Assembly: GCF_028877475.1 (NCBI RefSeq)
Contig: NZ_CP113527.1
Location: 1,667,501-1,731,500 of the forward strand
Length of the DNA: 64,000 bases
Direction: 5' to 3'
Source of the DNA: Lysinibacillus irui
GTDB taxonomy: Bacteria; Bacillota; Bacilli; Bacillales_A; Planococcaceae
The position numbers and the translations under genes were made by a program. Below are positions 51,480 through 60,308 of the stretch, one piece after another. Position 1 is the stretch's first letter; the number at the start of each line of letters is the position of its first letter. The notes below the pieces were generated by a model, which was not told where the DNA came from, did not search any database, and saw nothing but the letters and a program-made list of their open reading frames with translations.

Positions 51480-52499
51480 ATGAAAGCAGCAAAATTTTAC
51501 GGTATTAAAGATATTCGAGTAGAGGAGGCACAACTGCCAGCACTAGAGCCTGGGATGGTGAAAGTGAAAGTTGCGTTTGCCGGAATTTGTGGTAGTGATT
51601 TACATGAATATGTAGGCGGGGCCTATGCATTCCGTACACAACCAGTATTAGGGCATGAATTTGCCGGAGTTGTTGTAGAAGTAGCAGAAGGAGTTACACA
51701 AACAAAAGTAGGGGATCGCGTAGCAGTGGAGCCGCCAATACCATGTGGCAAATGTGATAACTGTAGACGTGGCTATTCAAACTTATGTAAACGTGGACAA
51801 TCTTATGGTTATACCATTTCAGGTGGATTCGCTGAATATGCGGTTGTGCAAGAGGGAAATATTTACCAGCTTCCTGATGGTATGAGTTTAGAGCTAGGTG
51901 CTCTGGTAGAACCGACAGCGGTAGCTGTGCATGCTGTTCGACAAAGTCAATTAAAGCTTGGCGATACTGCCGCTATTTTTGGCGCAGGTCCCATTGGCTT
52001 ATTAGTCTTGCAGGCTGTGAAAGCGGCTGGAGCAAGTGAAATCTTTGTAGTGGAGGTTTCCGATGAACGTCGCCAAAAAGCGCTTGATTTGGGTGCAACC
52101 TATGTTATCAATCCAATCGACACAGATGCCGTAGCCTATATTCGCGAAAAAACAAATGGTGGAGTAGATGTTGCCTATGATGCAGCAGGTGTTCAAGCAA
52201 CGTTTACAAGTGGCGTAAGTGCTGTTCGCCCTGGCGGCGAATTTAAAATTGTCAGTGTCTGGGAAAGACCAGTTGAATTTAATCCAAATGCGGTAGTTTC
52301 ACCAGAGGTAACAATTAGCGGTTCATTTGCCTATGTTAACATTTTCCCTGAAGTCATTCGATTACTAGCACGAGGTGTCATTGATGGACAAGCCGTGATT
52401 ACAAGTGAAATTGCTTTAGAGGATATTGTGGAAAAAGGCTTTGAGGCTTTAACAAAAGATCGTAGTCAGTGTAAAATTTTGGTGAATATGAGTTTGTAA
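51480..52499 (+). CDS. Zinc-dependent alcohol dehydrogenase, 2,3-butanediol/sorbitol dehydrogenase type
   Basis: A 339-residue medium-chain dehydrogenase. Catalytic zinc ligands are C37 (AGICGSDLHEY), H59-E60 (LGHEFAG) and a later Glu (VEPTAVAVH). The structural zinc motif is C-x2-C-x2-C-x7-C (IPCGKCDNCRRGYSNLC). The NAD-binding loop is GAGPIGLL with Glu after the second strand (VVEVSDERR), favouring NAD. It most resembles (R,R)-butanediol dehydrogenase; threonine or sorbitol oxidation cannot be ruled out. AAGAAGG precedes the ATG. Confidence 0.9.
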   Translation: MKAAKFYGIKDIRVEEAQLPALEPGMVKVKVAFAGICGSDLHEYVGGAYAFRTQPVLGHEFAGVVVEVAEGVTQTKVGDRVAVEPPIPCGKCDNCRRGYSNLCKRGQSYGYTISGGFAEYAVVQEGNIYQLPDGMSLELGALVEPTAVAVHAVRQSQLKLGDTAAIFGAGPIGLLVLQAVKAAGASEIFVVEVSDERRQKALDLGATYVINPIDTDAVAYIREKTNGGVDVAYDAAGVQATFTSGVSAVRPGGEFKIVSVWERPVEFNPNAVVSPEVTISGSFAYVNIFPEVIRLLARGVIDGQAVITSEIALEDIVEKGFEALTKDRSQCKILVNMSL

Positions 52500-52509
52500 A
52501 TCTTGCCCT

Positions 52510-52557
52510 AATCATAGTCAAACTTGAGTCAAAACAGGTTTGGCTATGATTATTTTT
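52510..52557 (+). terminator. Terminator of the TetR-dehydrogenase operon
   Basis: AATCATAG-CAAAC pairs with GTTTG-CTATGATT with one mismatch, followed by ATTTTTG. Confidence 0.8.
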
Positions 52558-52686
52558 GTTCATAAATATCATAATACCAATTGGAATACATTTGTTTGTC
52601 ATAAAACTGCCTTTAGGACTTCATTCATATTTCACTTTTACTTTATATAATAAATTTGCTATATATAAAAAGAACGGAGATTAAAT

Positions 52687-54048
52687 ATGAAAAATTTGCT
52701 TTATTCAAGGTTTTGGCGGCTACATTTTTTCGCAGCACTTTTTATAACGCCATTATTGTTATCTCTTACTTTAAGTGGGATTGGCTATTTATTTTTTACA
52801 GATGTAGAGAACAAATTATATGATGATTACTTTTTTGGAGAAAGCCATAAAGAAGAGGTCTTAACGATTGATGAAGCCGTAGAAAAAGCGGAAGCGGCAT
52901 TTGCGGGGTACTCCACAACTAAAGTCATTATGCTGGAAGAACCATATAATACCCGTTTAACATTATCAAATGGGAAAGAAGAAAAATATGTATTTTTAGA
53001 TGATCACAATCAAATGGTAGGTAGTCAGGATGCCAACTATACATTCTCTAATATTATGAGAAATACGCATAGCTCCCTATTTATTGGCGGTACATTTGTC
53101 AATTATTTAGTAGAACTAGCAGCATGCTGGACTATCTTTTTATTACTGTCAGGTCTTTATATGACATTTAAAGGGAATGCTCTGAAAAAGCACAAGTCGG
53201 AAAATAAACGCCAAAAAAGTAAGAGATACCATGCGCTTGTTGGGACCATTATTACGATTCCAATGGTAATGTTCATTTCTACAGGGCTATTATGGTCTGC
53301 TTTTCAAGGGTCAATCCTTTCCAATATTGCTTCAGAGAGTCCAACGTTTGGTTACCCAATATTACAGCAAAAGCCACCAACATCGGATGTCTCGGAAATA
53401 CCATGGGCGACTCGCCAATTAGAAGCACCATCGTCTGAAGGCGAACATGCACAGCATCATGGAGGCGGCGCTGTCCGTTATACAAACGACAACCAAATCT
53501 CGATTGCTAACCTTGAAAAAGAAATCGATGCAATGAATATCACTAAGCCTTATTCAATTATTTACCCTTCAAATAGTGAAGGCGTATATACAGTGGCAAA
53601 GGCTAGTAACTCTGGAGTAACGGGTCTAGATGTCAAACCTACAGAAGAAGCGACAATGTATTTTGATCAATATAGTGGCAAGTTTATCGATCAAGTCAAC
53701 TATAAGGATTACGGTATGTTAGCCAAGTTCTTTTCATGGGGTATTCCTTTACATGAAGGCCACTTATTTGGCTGGCCTAATAAGCTGCTAAACTTAGTGA
53801 TTTGTCTCGCCTTTTTAGCTGTCATTGTCTGGGGAATTCGCATGTGGATTTTACGTAGGAAAAAAGGCGAGCTGTCAGCACCACCTCAAATTTCTCATAA
53901 AATTTCATTGCCTTTTGTGATCTTCCTTATTATTTTAGGTGTATTAATGCCATTGTTTGGCGCTTCCTTGATCGCTGTAGTGTTGATTGAACTTATCATT
54001 ATTGGCTGGCAAACAAAAAAGAAATTAAGAGCAGAAGAAACAAAATAA
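52687..54048 (+). CDS. PepSY-associated membrane protein
   Basis: A 453-residue protein of the PepSY_TM family, with about five to six hydrophobic segments. The N-terminal RFWRLHFFAALFITPLLLSLTLSGIGYLF is followed by a PepSY domain (TIDEAVEKAEAAFAGYSTTKV). A second PepSY-like domain lies at ~270-350 after a His-rich loop (HAQHHGGG). The membrane His residues NTHSSLF and LHEGHLFGWPNK may bind haem, as in related iron-uptake reductases. It is a single gene with its own terminator, upstream of a two-component system. Confidence 0.85.
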   Translation: MKNLLYSRFWRLHFFAALFITPLLLSLTLSGIGYLFFTDVENKLYDDYFFGESHKEEVLTIDEAVEKAEAAFAGYSTTKVIMLEEPYNTRLTLSNGKEEKYVFLDDHNQMVGSQDANYTFSNIMRNTHSSLFIGGTFVNYLVELAACWTIFLLLSGLYMTFKGNALKKHKSENKRQKSKRYHALVGTIITIPMVMFISTGLLWSAFQGSILSNIASESPTFGYPILQQKPPTSDVSEIPWATRQLEAPSSEGEHAQHHGGGAVRYTNDNQISIANLEKEIDAMNITKPYSIIYPSNSEGVYTVAKASNSGVTGLDVKPTEEATMYFDQYSGKFIDQVNYKDYGMLAKFFSWGIPLHEGHLFGWPNKLLNLVICLAFLAVIVWGIRMWILRRKKGELSAPPQISHKISLPFVIFLIILGVLMPLFGASLIAVVLIELIIIGWQTKKKLRAEETK

Positions 54049-54055
54049 ATGACTG

Positions 54056-54091
54056 GATACGGCACAGCATTAAGGTGCCGTATCTTTTTTT
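54056..54091 (+). terminator. Terminator of the PepSY gene
   Basis: GATACGGCAC and GTGCCGTATC form a perfect stem around 9 nt, followed by T7. Confidence 0.92.
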
Positions 54092-54219
54092 GTGTTGTTT
54101 ACTTCAATAGCATACGCGCAATACTGTAATTGTTTATAGATTTTTCAGCCGAATTTTATAAAGTTTTAAGATTTGTATGGTACATTGCTAGTAGCTTCAG
54201 CTTTATTGGGGGAATGTAG

Positions 54220-55698
54220 ATGTCAATTAAAACGAGGTTTTTACTATCTTATATTGGTGTTATTTTTATTGCCATCGCTCTATTACTAGCAGCAGTTTTT
54301 CTTTTTTCCTTTGCTATTACAGGTGATGTTAAAGCGATTGAGCATTTTTATAAAAAATCCTATGTCCAAAAACCTTTGACAACGGTAGAGGAAAATGCTT
54401 TTTTGGATTTAAAATTACTAGCTAAAACTGATCCCAAGCAGCTTTTAGATGTCAAGCAGCTAGAAAAAATAAATGCCCCTGCGATTGAGATTGTTGTACG
54501 AAAAGATCACCAAATTGTCTATTCTACGCAGAAAAACCATAAGCAATTGTTGCTGAAAAGTTTACCTGGTTTTGAGGCAACGAATATAAATTCTCGTGAC
54601 ACCATCATGATTAATCAAGCATTTTATACGTATGTAAAATTCGATTTTTATTTTCCGGATGAAACAGAGGGAAGTATTTTCGTTTTACGAGAGGTTAGTT
54701 CCCGTGCAGAAGTAACACGAGAGCTATTACCTATTCTTTTAGGTATTTTATTTGTCTTATTTATGATGATTATTGGCATATTAAATTATTTAGTTTCGAG
54801 AAGTATTATTAATCCAATTTCTGCTTTAAAGGAAGGGGCAGAACGCATAAAATCGGGTGATTTGGATTTTGAAATTACGTCCCGTTCGAATGATGAAATA
54901 GGACAGCTTAATCGATCGTTTGAAGAAATGAGGATTAAGCTGAAAGAATCGATCCAGCTGCAGCTTCAATATGAGGAAAATCGAAAAGAATTACTATCAA
55001 ATATCTCACATGATTTAAAAACGCCAATGACCTCGATTATTGGCTATGTAGAGGGCATCAAAGATGGTGTGGCGAATACAGAGGAGAAGATGGATAAATA
55101 TTTAACAACTATCTATACGAAAGCAAAGGATATGGATGTATTAATTGATGAGCTGTTCTTATTTTCAAAGTTGGACTTAAAAAAGATTCCATTCCAAATG
55201 GAAAACGTCAATTTACAGCAATATATGCATGATTATGTAGAGGATGCGAGCTTTGATTTTATTGATCGAGACATTCACTTACAATATATATCAGCGGACT
55301 CACCACTTTTTGTTATGGCTGATCGTGATAAATTAAGAAGGGTCCTGTCAAACTTATTAAGCAATAGTGAAAAATATATGGATAAACCATATAAGCAAAT
55401 TATTATTTCCTTACATGAGCGAGTAGATGACGCGATTATTCAAGTAACAGATAATGGTACGGGTATTGATCCTGTCGCATTACCTCACATTTTTGATCGC
55501 TTTTACCGTGCAGAGCTCTCACGTAATTCGCAAACAGGTGGGAGTGGCTTAGGCTTAGCCATTGCGAAACAAATTGTGCTTGAAATGGGCGGCGACATTT
55601 GGGCGAACAGTGAGCTAACAAAGGGGACGAGCATTTTCATTTCATTGAAAAAGGCGGAGGAGAAGGTGAAAGAACATGAAAAAAATACTGCTAATTGA
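54220..55698 (+). CDS. Sensor histidine kinase
   Basis: A 492-residue membrane kinase. Helix 1 is at ~7-33, an extracytoplasmic sensor at ~34-170 and helix 2 at ~172-193. HAMP is at ~195-250 (SRSIINPISALKEGAERIKSGDL). The HisKA domain carries phospho-acceptor H264 (SNISHDLKTPMTSIIGY). The HATPase domain has the N box (LRRVLSNLLSNSEKYM), G1 (DNGTGID) and G2 (GSGLGLAI). GGGGG precedes the ATG. It overlaps its response regulator by 23 nt; the signal is unknown. Confidence 0.93.
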   Translation: MSIKTRFLLSYIGVIFIAIALLLAAVFLFSFAITGDVKAIEHFYKKSYVQKPLTTVEENAFLDLKLLAKTDPKQLLDVKQLEKINAPAIEIVVRKDHQIVYSTQKNHKQLLLKSLPGFEATNINSRDTIMINQAFYTYVKFDFYFPDETEGSIFVLREVSSRAEVTRELLPILLGILFVLFMMIIGILNYLVSRSIINPISALKEGAERIKSGDLDFEITSRSNDEIGQLNRSFEEMRIKLKESIQLQLQYEENRKELLSNISHDLKTPMTSIIGYVEGIKDGVANTEEKMDKYLTTIYTKAKDMDVLIDELFLFSKLDLKKIPFQMENVNLQQYMHDYVEDASFDFIDRDIHLQYISADSPLFVMADRDKLRRVLSNLLSNSEKYMDKPYKQIIISLHERVDDAIIQVTDNGTGIDPVALPHIFDRFYRAELSRNSQTGGSGLGLAIAKQIVLEMGGDIWANSELTKGTSIFISLKKAEEKVKEHEKNTAN

Positions 55699-56362
55699 AG
55701 ATGAAGTGAGCATAGCAGAGCTCCAACGAGATTATTTGGAAATTAATGGGTTTGTAGTGAATATTCAGCATCAAGGAGATGATGGACTGAAACAGGCACT
55801 TGAAGGTGATTATGATTTAATCATTTTGGATATTATGCTGCCTGGGATGAATGGCTTCGAAATTTGTAAACAGATTCGTGCAGTGAACAATATTCCAATA
55901 CTGTTTGTGTCGGCTAAAAAAGAAGATATTGATAAAATTCGAGGTCTTGGACTAGGAGCAGATGATTATATTACAAAGCCCTTTAGTCCAAGTGAGCTAG
56001 TGGCAAGGGTCAAGGCTCATTTATCGAGATATGAGCGTCTTGCAACAAATCAGCAAACCAACCATTTGATGTCCATCCATGGCATTACTATTGATACATC
56101 AGCCAGAAAGGTTTTTGTGAATGGAGATGAAATTGCCTTTACGACAAAGGAATTTGATTTGTTGGTATTTTTTGCGAAACACCCCAATCAGGTATTAAGT
56201 AAAGAACAATTATATGAGCGTAACTGGGGTTATGAATCAGCTGCGGATGTTTCGACTGTTACTGTCCATATTCGAAAGCTACGTGAAAAAATTGAACGTG
56301 ATCCCGCACAGCCCAAATTTTTAGAAACCGTTTGGGGAGCAGGCTATCGCTTCAATGTATAA
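55676..56362 (+). CDS. OmpR/PhoB-family response regulator
   Basis: A 228-residue regulator. The receiver domain has acidic residues E8 and D9, phospho-acceptor D52 (LIILDIMLPGMNG), S in LFVSAKK and K in ITKPFSP. The C-terminal winged helix (TTKEFDLLVFFAKHPNQVLSKEQLYERNWG ... VTVHIRKLREKIE) binds DNA. It is translated from inside the end of the kinase gene, behind GGAGGAGAAGG. No target promoter was identified. Confidence 0.94.
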   Translation: MKKILLIEDEVSIAELQRDYLEINGFVVNIQHQGDDGLKQALEGDYDLIILDIMLPGMNGFEICKQIRAVNNIPILFVSAKKEDIDKIRGLGLGADDYITKPFSPSELVARVKAHLSRYERLATNQQTNHLMSIHGITIDTSARKVFVNGDEIAFTTKEFDLLVFFAKHPNQVLSKEQLYERNWGYESAADVSTVTVHIRKLREKIERDPAQPKFLETVWGAGYRFNV

Positions 56363-56367
56363 GAAAA

Positions 56368-56399
56368 GATATCTCGTCTTGTTGGCGAGGTATTTTTTT
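56368..56399 (+). terminator. Terminator of the two-component operon
   Basis: ATATCTCG pairs with CGAGGTAT using G-T pairs around 9 nt, followed by T7. Confidence 0.7.
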
Positions 56400-56503
56400 G
56401 TACAAGATTTTAGACTTTTTTAAGAAATGGTTAATAGGCAATTTAGCATTACCACGTACACTAAAGAAAGTACATCATCAAATTAGAAAGGGGTGTATGA
56501 CAG

Positions 56504-57214
56504 GTGAAGGAGATACAGGCAGTTATGATAGCATTATCATTTTTACTGCAAGGGTGTTCCTCCAATGATACAGAGGCTATCCAGCTTGATAGAGGGGGAA
56601 GTGAAGAGGTGAAAACAGATTTGACAGGCGAGCTTTTGAAAGCAGCAGAAAAAGGAGATATAGAGGTGCTTCGAAAGGTTCTGGAGCAAAAAGTAGATAT
56701 CAATGCTCAGGATGCAAACAAGCGAACGGCCTTAATGATTGCTACATATAATCAGGATGTGGAGGCAGCCAAGCTATTAATTGAGGCGGGGGCAGATGTT
56801 AATATTCAAGATAGCATGCAAAACACACCGTTCCTCTATGCAGGAGCAGAAGGCTATCTCGATATTTTAAAGCTTACTATTCAGGCGGGAGCAGATCCTA
56901 CGATTTTGAATGGATATGGCGGAACAGCATTAATTCCAGCAGCAGAGCATGGTCATGTGGAGGTCATCGAGGAGTTATTAACGAATACAGACATTAACGT
57001 CAATCATGTCAATCATTTAGGATGGACAGCCCTAATGGAGGCGATTGTCTTAAATAACGGCAATCCTACACAGCAGACCGTGATTCAATTATTAATTGAG
57101 CATGGTGCAGATGTGACTATACCCGATCAAAATAATGTTACACCATTGCAACACGCGAAACAGCGAGGCTTTCAAGAGATTGAACAAATCCTAATTGCCG
57201 CGGGAGCAAAATAA
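56504..57214 (+). CDS. Ankyrin-repeat lipoprotein
   Basis: A 236-residue protein; GTG at 56504 follows AGAAAGGGG by about ten bases. A short signal ends in the lipobox LLQGC, so it is anchored outside the cell. Five to six ankyrin repeats follow from residue ~45: LLKAAEKGDIEVLRKVLEQKVDINAQD, then TALMIATYNQDVEAAKLLIEAGADVNIQD, and so on to HGADVTIPDQNNVTPLQHAKQRG. It is presumably a protein-binding module; the partner is unknown. Confidence 0.88.
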   Translation: MKEIQAVMIALSFLLQGCSSNDTEAIQLDRGGSEEVKTDLTGELLKAAEKGDIEVLRKVLEQKVDINAQDANKRTALMIATYNQDVEAAKLLIEAGADVNIQDSMQNTPFLYAGAEGYLDILKLTIQAGADPTILNGYGGTALIPAAEHGHVEVIEELLTNTDINVNHVNHLGWTALMEAIVLNNGNPTQQTVIQLLIEHGADVTIPDQNNVTPLQHAKQRGFQEIEQILIAAGAK

Positions 57215-57226
57215 TCCACATTATAG

Positions 57227-57266
57227 ACAAAAGGAATCTAGAGGTCACGCTCTCGATTCCTTTTGT
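57227..57266 (+). terminator. Strong terminator after the ankyrin gene
   Basis: ACAAAAGGAATC and GATTCCTTTTGT form a perfect stem with a 16-nt loop; the T-run lies within the right arm. Confidence 0.85.
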
Positions 57267-57339
57267 TGTACGATATATTTAAAACCTCCATATGCGAACC
57301 TTTAGAGTTTTTATTGAAGAAAATAAGAGATATAGAAAA

Positions 57340-58179
57340 TTATTGTAAAATGTTGTTTTTATAATTATTTTTTCTTTTATCAATTAGCAACAAAACTGAC
57401 AGCACGACTACACTCAATATCACTATAAACAAAAAAGACAAGTAGAGCGTCATAAATCCTCCAAATGTCTCATCAAACTCTAAAAGAGCGACATCTGGGT
57501 TATACATGCCTCCCATGGAAATATATCTAGCCACTTCAAGATAAACAATATGAAAGAGAATACTCATCCATAGTGTACCTGTATATCTTCTATATAGCTG
57601 TAGAGCAATGCCAAAAATGAAGAGTAAAATAAAGTAGTCTATAGTTACTGTAAATGGTTCACTAAAGAATATGGATGCCATGGCCATCACCATAATCGGC
57701 ACACATATGAAAATTAACGGTTGCAAAATTAATGAGATGATAAACCGATATTTCTTATGCAACTCTTCAAAAATTAGTCCCCGGATAAAAACTTCTTCTG
57801 GAAATGCCTCATACATAAATGCTGTTAATGAATTGATTAAAATAGCGATAATGACATTTGTTGTCAAGTTCAACCTGACATTTTCTATGCCACCAAATAA
57901 ATAAGCTGTTAAAATGCCTGATACGAGTAAAATAAAAGGCAACGCAATACCGAACATCAACTTAGATAATGAATTAACACCCTTCAATCCAATATTTTTT
58001 AAAAAATCTGGATTTTCTCTTTTAAGTACAAAAAGGACAACAAGCGTTAACCCAGTAAAAATCATTCCTTGTAAAAGCATGGCTATTTTTTTATCCATAC
58101 CTTGTGTATCTATCAAATATTGTCCGACATTTCCCGAAACAAAGAGAAATAGTGATACGAGTACAAAGTACAAAAGCAA
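57340..58179 (-). CDS. CPBP-family intramembrane metalloprotease
   Basis: A 279-residue membrane protein with about eight hydrophobic segments. The CPBP (CAAX/bacteriocin-processing) motifs are present: E-E-x-x-x-R in AFPEEVFIRGLIFEEL near residue 125 and F-x-x-x-H in SILFHIVYLEV near residue 210. The TTG start at 58179 has no ribosome site. GAGGGGGA about 30 bases upstream would suit a start at an in-frame ATA, so the N-terminus is uncertain. No bacteriocin-like gene is next to it. Confidence 0.82.
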   Translation of the reverse strand: MLLYFVLVSLFLFVSGNVGQYLIDTQGMDKKIAMLLQGMIFTGLTLVVLFVLKRENPDFLKNIGLKGVNSLSKLMFGIALPFILLVSGILTAYLFGGIENVRLNLTTNVIIAILINSLTAFMYEAFPEEVFIRGLIFEELHKKYRFIISLILQPLIFICVPIMVMAMASIFFSEPFTVTIDYFILLFIFGIALQLYRRYTGTLWMSILFHIVYLEVARYISMGGMYNPDVALLEFDETFGGFMTLYLSFLFIVILSVVVLSVLLLIDKRKNNYKNNILQ

Positions 58180-58508
58180 CCGGCTAATCCTGAATGTCGA
58201 AGAACTTATTTGAAATCCCCCTCTTTTTAATGTGGTGTCGTTATAGATTACGTATCAACAAGTGTATAGTTTCAATTTTCTTAAAGTGAATTATGGAAAA
58301 TTATAGAATATTACCAATGTGTATTCCAGTTAATGGTCTGTTTGTTATTGTTACATACCAGATGTTTTGAAAATTTCTTTCTAGTTGTTCTTAAATTATT
58401 TTTCTTATTTTTTTATTTTTTTTTAATAGTTTATTTATTGGCAGTTTAGATATGGGCTTTATGATAAATCTTGTAAACCAAATGACACCAAAAAGGAGAG
58501 TTTTATAG
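58180..58508. other. AT-rich intergenic region
   Basis: About 330 bp separate the divergent CPBP protease and secreted-protein genes. It is strongly AT-rich, with T-tracts near 58400-58440. No coding stretch, repeat or clear operator was seen; promoters for both genes must lie here. AAAAGGAG at the end is the ribosome site of the next gene. Confidence 0.6.
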
Positions 58509-59594
58509 ATGAAATTAAGAAAACGTATGGTTCCAGCAGCATTAGCATTATCCGTTTTATCAGCAGGTCTTGTTACATTTAACGAGCCTTTGAATGCAGA
58601 GGCAGCAAGTAAGAAAGTGGTAACAGCTGCCGAAAATGAGCAAGTAGCAAAGATTACAAATATTAAGCCATTAAATACAATGACACTTCAAATTACATTT
58701 AACCAGCCGTTAGCAGCAGCTGATGTAGATCTGAATAATCTAGATGCAATTAAACAGCATTTTACGTTTAATGGAGATTTAGAGATTGTCAATGTGCCAC
58801 GCTTAATGACAGGATCTAAGAGTACATATATTGTACCGACGACATTCCAAGAAGATGACTTCATCTATACATTGAGCTATAAAGAACAGCGGAATAAAGT
58901 TTTTGAAGGAACAGATGAAAAAGTATTTGTGCGCAATGTGGAGCAAGTAACAAACGATACATTTACATTGGAATCATTCCAAGAGGATGGCGTTGTGGAC
59001 TATGCCAATATTATTGAAGCATATCGCGCTGGTCGTGGAGATTTAGCATTTAGCTTAGATCGTCATAATCGAGATGCGAGTGGCAAACGTTTTGATGTTA
59101 TATCTTCATTACGTGACCGCTATGTGACAGTGAAAACAAGTGAAGGAGAAGAGTTTGTAGCAAACTATGTACCATTCACGCAAGCAGCAGATGGCAGACA
59201 AGCTCCTCAATTTAGATTACCGGCTGGACAAATATTAAAACCAGGTGTCACATATCGCGTGTACTCACAATGGGCGGAAATGGATGTAAAGAGCTTTGTA
59301 GCACAAGAAATCGCACCATTTACACTACAATCAGCAAAAGCTATTGATGAAAAATCATTCGAATTACAATTAACAAATGATCCTCAATCTGATTTACTAG
59401 CAGGAAGAAGTGTTGAGCTACGTGGAAATGATGGTAGCACATTACAAGCACAGTATCGCTATTCATCACGTAAAGGTGCTGTAGGTATCTTTGATGTTGC
59501 GAACGGTGGCACGTTAAAAGCGAATGTAAGTTATACAGTTATGCCATTAAACAACTGGGCCACAGCAACAAATGTAGTTCTACAAGGAAAATAA
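58509..59594 (+). CDS. Secreted protein of unknown function
   Basis: A 361-residue protein; AAAAGGAGAG precedes the ATG. A clear signal peptide (MKLRKRMVPAALALSVLSAG with an AEA-A cleavage site near residue 33) directs export. The mature part has repeated beta-rich units beginning KITNIKPLNTMTLQITFNQPL and FTLQSAKAIDEKSFELQLTN, which resemble the Ig-like SbsC/SLH-associated domains of Bacillaceae surface proteins. No SLH, LysM or sortase motif is present, so how it stays on the surface, if it does, is unclear. Confidence 0.82.
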   Translation: MKLRKRMVPAALALSVLSAGLVTFNEPLNAEAASKKVVTAAENEQVAKITNIKPLNTMTLQITFNQPLAAADVDLNNLDAIKQHFTFNGDLEIVNVPRLMTGSKSTYIVPTTFQEDDFIYTLSYKEQRNKVFEGTDEKVFVRNVEQVTNDTFTLESFQEDGVVDYANIIEAYRAGRGDLAFSLDRHNRDASGKRFDVISSLRDRYVTVKTSEGEEFVANYVPFTQAADGRQAPQFRLPAGQILKPGVTYRVYSQWAEMDVKSFVAQEIAPFTLQSAKAIDEKSFELQLTNDPQSDLLAGRSVELRGNDGSTLQAQYRYSSRKGAVGIFDVANGGTLKANVSYTVMPLNNWATATNVVLQGK

Positions 59595-59668
59595 TTTTTA
59601 ATAGAATAATGAATCTGTCATTTGAAACCTAAAACCTGAAACCTAATAGATGTAAAGTATCCAAATAA

Positions 59669-59700
59669 AAATCTCGTCACATGCTGTGGCGAGATTTTTT
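59669..59700. terminator. Bidirectional terminator
   Basis: AAATCTCG-CAC pairs with GTG-CGAGATTT with one mismatch, with T6 on the plus side and A-rich sequence on the other. Confidence 0.82.
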
Positions 59701-59702
59701 AG

Positions 59703-60308
59703 CTATAGCCAGCCTTTTTCACGTGCTACCTGAGCGGCTTGCTGTCTAGATTCGACCTGTAGCTTTTGAATAGAGGTTGATAAATAATTGCGAATGGTGC
59801 CTTTTGTTAAAAATAATCGTTTACTAATTTCATTTGTCGTTAAGCCTTCTTGAACAAGTTGTAGTACGGCAATTTCGCGTTCATTTAAAGGGTTATGCTC
59901 TTTCATAAATAAGGTAGCGGCTAAATCCTTGCTGACTACCTTTTCTCCTTGCATGATTTTCCGAATTGTAGCGATTAAATAATCAATGGGTTCATCTTTT
60001 AGTAGATAGCCGTGAACCTCACAGTCCATCGCTTTTTGTAAATAGCCCGGGCGTGCAAAAGTTGTGACAATCATGACTTTGCAGGGGAGGTTAGCCTGTT
60101 TAATTTTTTCTGCAAGCTCCAATCCTGACAAATGAGGCATTTCTATATCTACGACACAAACATCAGGTAGCTCCTGTTGAATGTAGTCCCATGCTTTTTG
60201 ACCATCTGACACTTCTGCTATTACTTCAATATCTGGTTCAAAAGATAAGAGCGATGTTAAGGCACCCCGTAGCATTTGTTGGTCCTCAGCTAGTAATACA
60301 CGTATCAT
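59703..60308 (-). CDS. NarL/LuxR-family response regulator
   Basis: A 201-residue regulator. The receiver has E8 and D9, phospho-acceptor D54 (VCVVDIEMPHLSG), T in IVTTFA and K in LLKDEP. The C-terminal LuxR-type helix-turn-helix is LNEREIAVLQLVQEGLTTNEISKRLFLTKGTIRNYLSTSIQKL. It overlaps its kinase gene by 4 nt. The pair is of the DesKR/YvfTU type; the target is unknown, with the DUF418 gene upstream as a candidate. Confidence 0.93.
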   Translation of the reverse strand: MIRVLLAEDQQMLRGALTSLLSFEPDIEVIAEVSDGQKAWDYIQQELPDVCVVDIEMPHLSGLELAEKIKQANLPCKVMIVTTFARPGYLQKAMDCEVHGYLLKDEPIDYLIATIRKIMQGEKVVSKDLAATLFMKEHNPLNEREIAVLQLVQEGLTTNEISKRLFLTKGTIRNYLSTSIQKLQVESRQQAAQVAREKGWL

